From CABZJG01 sp902512685 (lineage in GTDB: Bacteria; Pseudomonadota; Alphaproteobacteria; Rhodobacterales; Rhodobacteraceae), in assembly GCA_051201605.1 (NCBI GenBank), contig CP179201.1:2108001-2172000 (forward strand): a stretch of DNA of 64,000 bases, written 5' to 3'. The notes under the pieces were generated by a model. That model made no database searches. It worked only from the letters and a program-made list of their open reading frames with translations, and was not told where the DNA came from. The position numbers were made by a program, and so were the translations under genes. Shown here piece by piece: positions 1-9,206 of the stretch (position 1 is the stretch's first letter; the number at the start of each line of letters is the position of its first letter).

Positions 1-106
1 CCGCTGCTATGCGCTCAAGCGTAGTTTGCATAACCTCGCAGGCGGTTTTTTTGCCTGCGGCCATGGCCGAGTACAGCTGTTCGGCAGTTTCGAAATTGTC
101 CACCAT
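1..106 (-). CDS. amidase (amidase signature family), N-terminal fragment cut by window edge
   Basis: Only the first 35 codons are in the window. The reverse strand from the ATG at 106 reads as a typical amidase-family N-terminus, with the pattern AEQLYSAMAAGKK followed by CEVMQTTLERIAA. This matches the helix that opens GatA/AtzE-like amidases (usually a 'sarelveatlaria' type sequence). The catalytic Ser-cisSer-Lys region lies outside the window, so substrate cannot be guessed. No strong ribosome binding site precedes the ATG. It lies 107 bp downstream of, and on the same strand as, the small membrane protein at 214-396, so the two may be co-transcribed. Confidence 0.6.
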   Translation of the reverse strand, partial: MVDNFETAEQLYSAMAAGKKTACEVMQTTLERIAA

Positions 107-213
107 TAAAACCCCATCTGTTTGTGCAACTCTTGGGGAAAAACAGCCCCGCATGCAAGAGCTGTCAGTGCTTTTCAAGCGCAGTTCAATAACAGGCGCG
201 CTACGCCCTTGGC

Positions 214-396
214 CTAACCGCCATAAAGCGCAGCAAAATGCACCCCTAGGTGATAAGGCCAGATCGCAATCGCCAGAACTCCGGACCAAAACCCAAGCTT
301 TGCAAACTCGATGGTAAAAAGCCAAGGGACGAACCACAAACTTGACCCCCCGATCTGAACCGAGGTCACGCCCTGATATTTATCTTTATATGACAT
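214..396 (-). CDS. small membrane protein, function unknown
   Basis: This 60-residue ORF is preceded by a good Shine-Dalgarno sequence (AAGGAG, about 9 bases before the ATG), which is the main reason to accept it. The protein has a polar start (MSYKDKYQG), then one or two hydrophobic stretches around residues 18-32 (LWFVPWLFTIEFAKLG) and 36-58, ending in two glycines. I do not recognise the family. Its position ahead of the amidase gene suggests a shared transcript, but there is no indication of a joint function. Confidence 0.55.
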   Translation of the reverse strand: MSYKDKYQGVTSVQIGGSSLWFVPWLFTIEFAKLGFWSGVLAIAIWPYHLGVHFAALYGG

Positions 397-623
397 AAAA
401 TGTTCTCCTTAAATTTGATGGGTGCCCAAAAATGACGTCTTTAAAGCCCGCCAAATATCCATAAAATAAATCCGGGTAGCGGGTAAGATAAAAGATATAG
501 GGGTTTTTCTAAGGTATGCAATGTATCGTTTAAGCAATATTTTTCCCATTAAATACTCAAAATCCACTCCGCCGTGATACCGCCGCAATACCGACGTGAT
601 ACAGACATGGGATTTTGGGTTTT

Positions 624-1751
624 TTAGTCTTGGGCCGTAGCTTCGGCGCGAGATTTGCCAGAGACATCCATCGCTAGAGTTGCGGCCATAAACGCATCAA
701 GATCACCATCCAGAACCCCTTTGGTATCCGAAGTTTCATGATTGGTGCGCAAGTCCTTAACCATCTGATAAGGCTGCAAAACATATGAGCGAATTTGATT
801 GCCCCAGCCTGCATCGCCCTTGCTTTCATGGGCATCATTAATCGCGGCGTTGCGCCGTTCCAGCTCTAGCTGATACAGCCGAGATTTCAACGCCTTCATG
901 GCAATATCGCGGTTTTGATGCTGTGACTTTTCCGAGCTGGTCACCACAATCCCCGTCGGATGATGCGTAATCCGAACCGCCGAATCCGTGGTGTTAACGT
1001 GCTGCCCTCCAGCGCCAGAAGAGCGGTAGGTATCGATACGAATATCGGCAGGATTTACATCGATTTCGATATTGTCATCAACCACTGGATAAACCCAAAC
1101 CGAGCAAAAAGAAGTATGCCGTTTTGCAGCGCTGTCGAACGGGGAAATCCGTACCAGACGATGAACCCCGCTTTCCGATTTCAACCAGCCATAGGCATTA
1201 TGCCCGCTGATCTTATACGTGACTGATTTAATGCCAGCTTCCTCTCCGGGGGTTTCGGATTGCATTTCAACTTTATATCCGGATTTTTCAGCCCAGCGAA
1301 TGTACATTCGAGCCAGCATTGACGCCCAATCACAGCTTTCGGTGCCCCCTGCCCCAGAATGTACCTCAAGAAAGGTGTCATTGGCGTCGGCCTCACCATT
1401 TAGCAGCGCTTCAAGTTCTTTTGCGGCGGCTTTTTTGACCAATACTGACAGGGCGACTTCTGCTTCGCCGATCACCTCATTGTCGTCTTCTATTTCACCA
1501 AGTTCAATCAATTCAATATGATCTTTTAGCTCTTGTTCAATGCTGTCATGAACGGATACAGAATCAACCAGAGATTGCCGCTCCCGCATTAATTTTTGTG
1601 CCTTTTCAGGATCATTCCAAAGATCTGGATCTTCCACGCGGGCATTGAATTCTTCTAATCGATGCGCAACGCTATCCCAATCCATACGCTGCCGCAAAAG
1701 AGCCAGTGACTTGTTGATCTCATTGACAATATTTTGAATATCGGCGCGCAT
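624..1751 (-). CDS. prfB: peptide chain release factor 2
   Basis: RF2 recognises UAA and UGA stop codons and triggers peptidyl-tRNA hydrolysis on the ribosome. The 375-residue protein has the RF2 stop-codon recognition tripeptide SPF (in RISPFDSAAKRH, about residue 203) and the catalytic GGQ (SGAGGQHVN, about residue 249), followed by the conserved basic segment TSSEKSQHQNR. The reading frame is continuous from the ATG: the in-frame UGA and +1 frameshift that autoregulate RF2 in E. coli are absent. An imperfect GGAACCAAG precedes the start. The next gene upstream is the class A penicillin-binding protein at 1976-4525, same strand, 224 bp away. Confidence 0.97.
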   Translation of the reverse strand: MRADIQNIVNEINKSLALLRQRMDWDSVAHRLEEFNARVEDPDLWNDPEKAQKLMRERQSLVDSVSVHDSIEQELKDHIELIELGEIEDDNEVIGEAEVALSVLVKKAAAKELEALLNGEADANDTFLEVHSGAGGTESCDWASMLARMYIRWAEKSGYKVEMQSETPGEEAGIKSVTYKISGHNAYGWLKSESGVHRLVRISPFDSAAKRHTSFCSVWVYPVVDDNIEIDVNPADIRIDTYRSSGAGGQHVNTTDSAVRITHHPTGIVVTSSEKSQHQNRDIAMKALKSRLYQLELERRNAAINDAHESKGDAGWGNQIRSYVLQPYQMVKDLRTNHETSDTKGVLDGDLDAFMAATLAMDVSGKSRAEATAQD

Positions 1752-1975
1752 CTTGGTTCCTATTAAAAGCTATGGTTGCGGTCATATATGAGCTGTAGTG
1801 GCGTGGCAAGCAAACATGATGGTACTATACCCGCAATTATATCAAGCGCATATTGACCGAAATAGCTGACTTGGATAAGCGGCTTTTCCTAGTTTTTTCA
1901 AAAGACAATAATAAAAAAATGCCTTGCAACTATGGGTAAAACTACCTTTTCTACAGATCCTCAAACCATAAATTC

Positions 1976-4525
1976 TCAGTAAAGCCCACCTGAACTTAGG
2001 CTGCCAACGCTGGCCTTTGGTCCCACAATTGTCTTTTGTCCCGAGGACGTTGTCACTTCGCGGGCGATTGCTTCCTCTGGGTCTACTATATCGAAATTAC
2101 TACCCATCACGAAACCGCCATCGTAGGCAACGCCAAAAACAGGCTCCTCACCATCGCGAAAATATTCGGCAACTACGTTATCACCTTCAGCATCTTCTGG
2201 AAGCCGTGATCCCGTGAAACGGTCAATATTGATAAACTGACCTCCCTCTGGAACTTTGAAATCACCACCACCGAATTTCTTCGTGGCAAATTCCATAAAT
2301 TCATTGAATACAGGGCCGCACATACCACCGCCAGACGACCCTTTTCCCAAAGGTTTTGGCAAATCATGGCCGATATAGCACCCTGCTGCGATATTACTTG
2401 TAAAGCCTACAAACCAAACATCTTTTGCTTCGTTTGTTGTGCCTGTTTTACCAGCCGTGGGCACTGGTAAGTTGACGGTCCACTTTGCTGTTCCACGCTC
2501 TACAACACCCTGCATCATTGAGGTCAATTGATAAGCCGTAAAGGCATCCATAACCCGTTCCCGGTTTGAGACAATCACAGGCGCACGCCCGAGTGGCAAG
2601 CTGTCGTATGCACATTCATAACATTCTCGTGGATCATGCCGATATACAGTTTCTCCGAAGCGGTCCTGGACCCTATCAACCATTGTTGGCTCCACCCGTT
2701 CACCCCCGTTTGCAAACATTGCGTAGGCGGCAACCATACGGTAGAGCGTTGTTTCTTCAGCCCCAAGGGAGTTGGCCAGAAACGGCCGCATATTCTCGTA
2801 TACACCAAATTTTTCGGCATATTCACCAATCACCTCCATCCCGATTTCGCGAGCCAAACGGATGGTCATTAAATTTCGCGACCGCTCAATTCCGGTGCGC
2901 AGCGGGGTCGGGCCATAGAATTTGCTTGAGGAATTTTTTGGTGTCCAAAGGCCTTGTGGAGTATCTATTTCGATAGGCGCATCGATTACAATTGCAGCCG
3001 GTGTATACCCACTATCCAAGGCCGAAGCATAAACGAAAGGCTTAAAACTTGATCCCGGCTGACGGTCGGCCTGCGTGGCCCGGTTGTAAACTGAGGCTTC
3101 ATAAGAAAACCCACCCTGAATGGCGAGCACACGGCCAGTGTTCACATCCATCGCCATAAAAGCCCCTTGGACCTGACTCATTTGCCGCAAAGACCAACGA
3201 TCAAATTTGCCTTCTTCGTCATACAAAGCCCGTACAAGCACGATATCGCCAAGGCTTAGCAAATCACTGGCAACTTTTGCTTTGGGGCCCGGCTCATCAC
3301 CCTCACGGGCTTTCGATGCCCATCGCACATCACGAGAGGGGATCCAATGACCATCCTCATCGTCTTCTACACCTTCTATGCCAATCCGAGCTGAATTGGC
3401 TCCAAGCTTTAGCACGACAGCGGGATGCCATTGTCCATTAAGCTGAATACGCCGCGGCAGTGAAAGAGCAGCCAAAGCATCGCGCCAACTTCCTTCATCG
3501 CGTAAAAGTTCTGCATCCAGCGAAAGCCCAGTGCCTCGCCAAATACCTTGTTCGCGATCATAATTTTCTAGTGACCGTTGCAAAGCAAGTGCAGCTTTGG
3601 ATTGCATTTCGGGATCAACCGTTGCACGCACAGTCATTCCACCAGTAAAAAACTCTTCTTCTCCGAAGTCTCTGCTAAGCTGCCTGCGAATTTCATCTGT
3701 AAAGTAATCACGTGGTGGAAGGGCGGCCTTAAAGCTTGCAAAATCTTTGTTTTGTACAGACTTTAAAGGTTGCTCTTTTTCGCTGAGAAAACTGTTCTCA
3801 TCAAGATAGCCGTTTTGCCACATTTCCCGAAGAACATAATTACGCCGCTGTAAGAGACGTTTTTTACGTCTTACCGGATGAAAGTCCGAAGGTGCTTTGG
3901 GCAACGAAGCCAAAAAAGCGGCCTCATGTGGGGCCAATTCGCCGAGTGTTTTATTGAAATATGTCTGAGCTGCAGCTGTGACCCCAAAAGAATTTTGACC
4001 GAGAAAAATCTCATTCAAATAAAGCTCAAGGATTTTTTCCTTGTCCAGAGTGCGCTCTATCCGCGTGGCAAGGATAATTTCTTTAATCTTTCGTTCTGCC
4101 CTCCGCGAACCATCTAGTAAGAAATTCTTCATCACTTGCTGTGTAATAGTAGAGGCGCCGCGCAAATTACGCCCCCGTGACCGTGCGGCATCGACAGCAG
4201 CGGCAACTATTCCGCGCAAATCATATCCGGGGTGGGAATAGAAATTTTTGTCTTCAGCTGAAATAAAAGCTTGCTTTATAACAATCGGGATATCTTCTGC
4301 AGCCGCAAACAATCGCCGTTCACGGGCAAATTCATCAATCAACTTACCCTCACCAGAATAAATCCGGCTAATCGTGGGAGGTTTATATTGGGCTAAAGAG
4401 GCATGGGAAGGTAAATCGCGGCCATACATCCAAAACACCGCACCAATGGTTAAGGCAGCACCAAAAAAACCCATGGTGATAAAGGTGAACAGACCGCCTA
4501 AAAGGGATAAAATACTCCTCAGCAA
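1976..4525 (-). CDS. mrcA: class A penicillin-binding protein 1A
   Basis: Bifunctional peptidoglycan synthase (glycan polymerisation plus transpeptidation) anchored in the inner membrane. The 849 residues show an N-terminal membrane helix (residues 7-30), a GT51 domain with EDKNFYSHPG and STITQQVMKN, an OB-like insert, and a transpeptidase domain with SxxK (GSSFKPF, serine near residue 491) and KTGTT (near residue 690). The start is a TTG at 4525, chosen because GGAG lies six bases ahead and no upstream ATG fits; the next ATG would remove most of the membrane anchor. It follows the cell-wall amidase gene on the same strand (90 bp), a cell-wall gene pair commonly seen in alphaproteobacteria. 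Confidence 0.95.
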   Translation of the reverse strand: MLRSILSLLGGLFTFITMGFFGAALTIGAVFWMYGRDLPSHASLAQYKPPTISRIYSGEGKLIDEFARERRLFAAAEDIPIVIKQAFISAEDKNFYSHPGYDLRGIVAAAVDAARSRGRNLRGASTITQQVMKNFLLDGSRRAERKIKEIILATRIERTLDKEKILELYLNEIFLGQNSFGVTAAAQTYFNKTLGELAPHEAAFLASLPKAPSDFHPVRRKKRLLQRRNYVLREMWQNGYLDENSFLSEKEQPLKSVQNKDFASFKAALPPRDYFTDEIRRQLSRDFGEEEFFTGGMTVRATVDPEMQSKAALALQRSLENYDREQGIWRGTGLSLDAELLRDEGSWRDALAALSLPRRIQLNGQWHPAVVLKLGANSARIGIEGVEDDEDGHWIPSRDVRWASKAREGDEPGPKAKVASDLLSLGDIVLVRALYDEEGKFDRWSLRQMSQVQGAFMAMDVNTGRVLAIQGGFSYEASVYNRATQADRQPGSSFKPFVYASALDSGYTPAAIVIDAPIEIDTPQGLWTPKNSSSKFYGPTPLRTGIERSRNLMTIRLAREIGMEVIGEYAEKFGVYENMRPFLANSLGAEETTLYRMVAAYAMFANGGERVEPTMVDRVQDRFGETVYRHDPRECYECAYDSLPLGRAPVIVSNRERVMDAFTAYQLTSMMQGVVERGTAKWTVNLPVPTAGKTGTTNEAKDVWFVGFTSNIAAGCYIGHDLPKPLGKGSSGGGMCGPVFNEFMEFATKKFGGGDFKVPEGGQFINIDRFTGSRLPEDAEGDNVVAEYFRDGEEPVFGVAYDGGFVMGSNFDIVDPEEAIAREVTTSSGQKTIVGPKASVGSLSSGGLY

Positions 4526-4615
4526 ATCCTGCTCCTATTACTTTTGCGCTTTCCATATAAGCGCGGTTTTCACCAGCGTCAAAAGAGAAGCGTTGCTATT
4601 GGCGTCAAAGTCCAA

Positions 4616-5851
4616 CTATTGCCGCCGCAGTGCACTGCTCATCTCGTCCTTGGCCAACCAATCCAAAACACCAATTCGCACCCCTTCCGCAAACTGCTTA
4701 CGCCAAGTTTCATTCTGTAAATTTTGCAACTCGGCCTTGGTCGACATAAATCCCGCCTCAATTAAAATGGACGGAATATCCGCTGCTTTAAGTACGGAAA
4801 AGCCGGCCTCTCTATAAGGTCTTGCATTGACCTGCCCAAGTGTTTCTTTAAGCCCAGAGATTACCGAGAACGCCAAATCTGTAGACCGTGGTCCATTATC
4901 CAAACGCGCAAGATCTATCAATATATCCGTAACTGCGCCCTCTGTTCCGGTTAGATCCAACCCTGAAATCAATTGATCATGACTATGGCGGGCAACCAAG
5001 GCTTCGCTGGCTTTATCGGTAGCCTCTTCTGAAAGGGTATAAACCGTGGCACCGCGCGCGACGCCCTCGGTCACTGCATCGGCATGTAATGATATAAAAA
5101 TGTCCGCCTGAGCTGAGTTTGCCAATCGAACCCGCTCTTCTAAAGACACAAAAATGTCTTCTACACGCGTAAGGGTCACATCTATATTGTCGTTTCGCAG
5201 TAGACTTTCCTTTATATCTCGCGCCAAGCTCAACATCAGGTCAGCCTCTTTGATCTCTTGAATTTGCGCACCCGGGTCTATGCCCCCATGACCTGGATCA
5301 ATTACAACGCGTAACCTTTCGGGTTTTGTTTCTATATCAGACAGCCTTGCAAATTGGGATATTGGCGTCGTGTTTTCAACCAGTAACGGCACAGAGCTTG
5401 CCTCAAATTCCTTTTGAGTTACCGGCGCCAAAACAAGGTCCAGCAAAGCATTTGAACCATCGTCAGGGACTTTAATTTCGACCGAGTACACTATAAGCGG
5501 TTGTTTAATATGCAAAATAAACTGATGCCACCCAGCTGTTAAAACCATAACTTCAACAGAGCCAATTCTATCGCTTTGGTTGATTTCATCGACTTCTAGG
5601 CCATCAATAATAGCCTTATTAAACTCCAATACAACACGATTAGGCTCGGTCATGGTATAGACCCGATAGGGCACGCCTTGTGACAGCGAAAGCTGCAGAT
5701 GCACCTGCCCCCATAAAACATCTTCAATAGATGAGTTTCGTGCATCCACCCTAGCTAAGCCGGTGCTTACCTCCGACAGCGCAGCAGAGCCGAGAGTCCA
5801 ATACATCATAAAAAGGTTCAAAGCCAATAGAGGCCAGTTTAAATATCTCAT
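4616..5851 (-). CDS. amiC: N-acetylmuramoyl-L-alanine amidase, AmiC type, periplasmic
   Basis: Zinc amidase that cleaves the amide bond between MurNAc and the stem peptide, needed for daughter-cell separation. The 411-residue protein has a signal peptide or anchor (MRYLNWPLLALNLFMMYW), an AMIN domain (about residues 30-150, peptidoglycan/localisation) and an Amidase_3 catalytic domain from about residue 180. Ligands are visible in DPGHGGIDPGA (His), IKEADL (Glu), SLHAD (His) and the catalytic Glu in IEAGFMS. It stands between the aminotransferase (10 bp upstream) and mrcA, so the three are probably one transcript. Confidence 0.93.
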   Translation of the reverse strand: MRYLNWPLLALNLFMMYWTLGSAALSEVSTGLARVDARNSSIEDVLWGQVHLQLSLSQGVPYRVYTMTEPNRVVLEFNKAIIDGLEVDEINQSDRIGSVEVMVLTAGWHQFILHIKQPLIVYSVEIKVPDDGSNALLDLVLAPVTQKEFEASSVPLLVENTTPISQFARLSDIETKPERLRVVIDPGHGGIDPGAQIQEIKEADLMLSLARDIKESLLRNDNIDVTLTRVEDIFVSLEERVRLANSAQADIFISLHADAVTEGVARGATVYTLSEEATDKASEALVARHSHDQLISGLDLTGTEGAVTDILIDLARLDNGPRSTDLAFSVISGLKETLGQVNARPYREAGFSVLKAADIPSILIEAGFMSTKAELQNLQNETWRKQFAEGVRIGVLDWLAKDEMSSALRRQ

Positions 5852-5861
5852 ATGTTACTTA

Positions 5862-7016
5862 TTACTCGATAAAGCCTCGTTGTCGCATGTGATTTTCAAG
5901 TCGGCGTAACCCTTCACGAATATCATCAGTGCTTCGAGCATAGGAAAACCGCAACATCGAAGAACCGCGTTTAGGATCAAAATCCAAACCGGGCGTGACC
6001 GCAACCCCTGCTCTATCAAGAAGTTCACGCGCAAACCCAAGACTATCATGAGAAAACTGGCTGATATCTGCGTAAATATAAAACGCACCATCTGGTGGTG
6101 AAATTTTATCAAACCCTGCTTTAGGCAAACCCTCTAGCATGAGTTTTCGATTTTGCTCATAAACTTTGATATTTTCTGCCAGTTCATCTTTGCAGTCCAT
6201 GGCCGCTAAGGCGAGCACTTGGCTGACATGCGGAGCGCAGATAAACAAATTTTGCGCCAACCTTTCAACTTGCCGAATATGGGCTTCAGGAACAACCATC
6301 CATCCAACACGCCACCCAGTCATCGAAAAATACTTAGAAAACGAATTAATAACAAAGCAGTTATCCGTAAGCTCTAATGCACTCACTGCTTTGGTTTCAT
6401 ATTCCAGCCCATGATAAATCTCATCACTAATAAAGGATATACCGCTATCTGAGGCTGCTTTGATTAAGGAGCCAAGAGAATTTCGGTCAAGCATGGTGCC
6501 TGTTGGATTAGCCGGTGACGCAACTAGAAATCCTGAAAGTTGGTTGCCGGAAATATCTTTGGCGATGGGTTGAAACCGGTTGGTCACTTGGGTTTCAATA
6601 TCCACTGGTACAAGATCAAGAGCTTTGAGAATTTGCCGGTAGCTGGGATATCCGGGGGCGCCAATGCCCACCCGATCACCTGCATCAAACAAAGCTGTAA
6701 ACGCCAAGATAAACGCTCCGGAAGACCCCGGAGTGATTACAACGCGACTTGGGTTGATGTCTAAGTCATACCATTCCGCATAAAGATGGGATATTTTTTT
6801 ACGCAATTCGGGAAGTCCCATCGCCACCGTGTAGCCCATAGGGTCGCGTAATAATTCAGTATTTAAATGATTTAGAGCCCCCTGGGGTGCAGGTGTGCCG
6901 GGTTGCCCAACTTCCATATGGATAATGCTGCGGCCACTTTGCTCGGCTTGCCGAGCTGATTCCATTACATCCATCACAATAAAGGGATCAATCGCCCCTC
7001 GACTTGAGTTTTTCAT
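5862..7016 (-). CDS. pyridoxal-phosphate-dependent aminotransferase class I/II
   Basis: Fold-type I aminotransferase, 384 residues with the start at 7016 (MKNSSRGAIDPFIVMDVM). The open frame continues upstream to 7265, but that extension overlaps the divergent M48 gene and has no family resemblance. Visible marks are MEVGQPGTPAP near the N-terminus, the substrate/PLP loop VASPANPTGTM, SDEIYHGL (Asp and Tyr contacting PLP), the Schiff-base lysine in NSFSKYFSMTGWRVGW, and the C-terminal FDPKRGSSMLRFSYA with the carboxylate-binding Arg. The amino-acid substrate cannot be told from sequence. It is probably co-transcribed with amiC, ten bases downstream. Confidence 0.9.
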   Translation of the reverse strand: MKNSSRGAIDPFIVMDVMESARQAEQSGRSIIHMEVGQPGTPAPQGALNHLNTELLRDPMGYTVAMGLPELRKKISHLYAEWYDLDINPSRVVITPGSSGAFILAFTALFDAGDRVGIGAPGYPSYRQILKALDLVPVDIETQVTNRFQPIAKDISGNQLSGFLVASPANPTGTMLDRNSLGSLIKAASDSGISFISDEIYHGLEYETKAVSALELTDNCFVINSFSKYFSMTGWRVGWMVVPEAHIRQVERLAQNLFICAPHVSQVLALAAMDCKDELAENIKVYEQNRKLMLEGLPKAGFDKISPPDGAFYIYADISQFSHDSLGFARELLDRAGVAVTPGLDFDPKRGSSMLRFSYARSTDDIREGLRRLENHMRQRGFIE

Positions 7017-7080
7017 AAACAAATCCCAAAGTGGTCCTACAAACAGGTTCTTTAAGGAATTAACGGCAGCGTCAATACGA

Positions 7081-8388
7081 ATGATCAAAACTTTTGTTAT
7101 GCTAATCACACTTTTTGCGACTGCGTTGCCCGCGCTGGCGACAAATTTGTTGCGAGACGCGGATATCGAGCACGCATTTTCTGAACTTGCGCGCCCCATT
7201 TTACAAGTTGCGGGACTAAGTCCTGACCAAGTCAAAATTATGCTGGTAGATGATGGTTCTTTCAATGCCTTTGTGATTGACAGACATCATATTTTTTTGA
7301 ATTCGGGCCTGGTTCTAAAAACTCGCTCCCCTGAAATGTTGCAATCGGTTATTGCCCATGAAGTTGCTCATATTGCCAACGGACATATTTCCCGACGCCT
7401 GCAAAATATACAGACTACGCGAAATGCAGTTCGGTTTGGAGTGGCCTTAGCTTTGGCAACCGGCGGAGCAAATAAAAACCCAGAGCTGGGGGCCGGATTG
7501 GCAATCGGAATGTCAAACAGTGCACAGCGTGTTTTAAATTCTCATACGCAAAGCGAGGAAATATCGGCGGACCAAACCGCGCTTAGGTATTTTTCGAAAT
7601 TGGGAATTGATGCAAATGGAACCTTGCAAGTGCTTGATTATCTATCAGCACAAGAATATCTCGCATCGGACAGGCAAGACCCCTATGCCCGAACCCATCC
7701 TTTATCTCGTGACCGGTTAAGATCAGCAAAAGCCCAAGCACAGGCGCAAGAGCCGACAATACCCGATCCCAACGCTCACTACTGGCATGCCCGTGCTTTA
7801 GCAAAGATTTCTGCATTTTCACAAAATCCCGATCAGATACTAAAAAAATCTAAAACAGCATTTTCACAAGATATCTCACATATGCAACGTGCAATAGCTC
7901 TGTCCTGCCGAGGTAAGCTTCCCCAAGCGCTGAAAGCCATTGAAAAGGCTCAAGCCCTTCGCCCGAATGACCCATTTTTTCAAGACTTAAAAGCAGGGCT
8001 TTTAATGCGAAACAGACAGTTTTCTCAGGCAGCAGACGCGTATTCAAAAGCCGTTTCCATGGCGCCAGATCAGGCCCTTATGCTGGCAGGGCAAGGCCGT
8101 GCATTATTAGCTGCGGGTCAAAATAAAAGTGCTTTACAATCGCTCAAAAAAGCCCGGGATATGGATTTTAAAAATATCAACCTGTTACATGATTTGGCAT
8201 TGGTTTACGCAAAGTTGGAAAACCAAGGAATGGCGGCTTTGATCACAGCTGAACGATTTGGCCTTACAGGCGCTTTAAAGGATGCACAGCGTCACGCAAA
8301 AAAGGCCGAAGCTCTCTTGCCACAAGGCTCTCCCCCGTGGCAAAGAGCTCAAGACATCTTAAATGCAAATCACTTGAAATCAAATTAA
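7081..8388 (+). CDS. M48 family periplasmic metalloprotease with TPR repeats (BepA-like)
   Basis: Likely periplasmic quality-control protease acting on outer-membrane protein assembly, as BepA does in E. coli. With the ATG at 7081 the 435-residue protein opens with a signal peptide (MIKTFVMLITLFATALPALA). The open frame extends upstream to 6895, but that part overlaps the divergent aminotransferase and precedes the signal peptide. The zinc motif HEVAH is at about residue 93, with a downstream Glu in SEEISADQTALRY; TPR-like helices fill the C-terminal half (LPQALKAIEKAQALRPNDP, FSQAADAYSKAVSMAPD). The DsbA-like gene follows after 18 bp, so the two are probably one operon for extracytoplasmic folding. 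Confidence 0.9.
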   Translation: MIKTFVMLITLFATALPALATNLLRDADIEHAFSELARPILQVAGLSPDQVKIMLVDDGSFNAFVIDRHHIFLNSGLVLKTRSPEMLQSVIAHEVAHIANGHISRRLQNIQTTRNAVRFGVALALATGGANKNPELGAGLAIGMSNSAQRVLNSHTQSEEISADQTALRYFSKLGIDANGTLQVLDYLSAQEYLASDRQDPYARTHPLSRDRLRSAKAQAQAQEPTIPDPNAHYWHARALAKISAFSQNPDQILKKSKTAFSQDISHMQRAIALSCRGKLPQALKAIEKAQALRPNDPFFQDLKAGLLMRNRQFSQAADAYSKAVSMAPDQALMLAGQGRALLAAGQNKSALQSLKKARDMDFKNINLLHDLALVYAKLENQGMAALITAERFGLTGALKDAQRHAKKAEALLPQGSPPWQRAQDILNANHLKSN

Positions 8389-8406
8389 AGCAACCCTAGG
8401 AAAATC

Positions 8407-9159
8407 ATGACACAGCTAAAGACCGCCTTTGCCAGTATTTTATGCCTAATATTTTGCGCTCAAATAGCCGGTGCCTTTGATATAAACGAAATGACCGAAG
8501 ACCAAAGAGCCGCTTTTCGCGCCGAGATACGAGCATATCTTTTAGACAGCCCAGAGGTTATCTATGAAGCGGTTGATGTTTTAAAACAAAAACAGGCTCA
8601 AACAGAAACCAGACGTGATCTTGAGATGGTTAAAAGTAATAGCGCAGCAATTTTTGATGACGGGTATTCCTATGTTGGCGGCAATCTGGAAGGTGATATC
8701 ACACTGGTTGAGTTTGTAGATTACAAGTGCGGATATTGCCGAAAGGCCCATGGTGAAGTCGAAGAGTTACTCGCACTGGACGGAAATATAAAATTTATAG
8801 TTAAAGAGTTTCCAATACTGGGCGAGGCATCAATTACATCCGCACAATTCGCAATTGCAGTTCAACAGCTTTACGGGAACGCGGTTTATAAAGCTGCTCA
8901 TGATATTTTAATATCATTCAAAGGCGATACAACGCCAAGCGCATTGGCCCGAATAGCAACGGCACTAGACTTAGATAAAGATAGCATTTTCGAGCGCATG
9001 AACAAAGAAGAAGTAATCGCAGTTATCCAACAAAACCGAGCCTTGGGACAGATACTGGAAATTACCGGAACCCCAACATTTGTATTAAAAGATGAAATGC
9101 TGCGCGGATATGTGCCGGTAGATGCTCTACTTGCAATGGTGGCTGAAAAGCGGCGCTAA
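8407..9159 (+). CDS. DsbA-family thiol:disulfide oxidoreductase
   Basis: Periplasmic thioredoxin-fold protein expected to form or reshuffle disulfides. 250 residues: signal peptide (MTQLKTAFASILCLIFCAQIAGA), a helical N-terminal extension with LLDSPEVIYEAVDVL as seen in Com1/ScsC-like proteins, then the redox site CGYC at about residues 108-111, and the cis-proline loop TGTPTFVL near residue 220. It has an AGGAAAATC ribosome binding site and lies 18 bp after the M48 peptidase. ScsC-type isomerases share the N-terminal extension; oligomeric state and direction of the reaction cannot be decided here. Confidence 0.92.
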   Translation: MTQLKTAFASILCLIFCAQIAGAFDINEMTEDQRAAFRAEIRAYLLDSPEVIYEAVDVLKQKQAQTETRRDLEMVKSNSAAIFDDGYSYVGGNLEGDITLVEFVDYKCGYCRKAHGEVEELLALDGNIKFIVKEFPILGEASITSAQFAIAVQQLYGNAVYKAAHDILISFKGDTTPSALARIATALDLDKDSIFERMNKEEVIAVIQQNRALGQILEITGTPTFVLKDEMLRGYVPVDALLAMVAEKRR

Positions 9160-9206
9160 TTTCCAAGTGACATTCTTTATAATTTCCAGATGTCTAGCAG
9201 TAAATA

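Noticed and set aside
624..1751. Programmed frameshift in prfB
   Set aside because: The frame is continuous over 375 codons with no internal TGA near codon 25.
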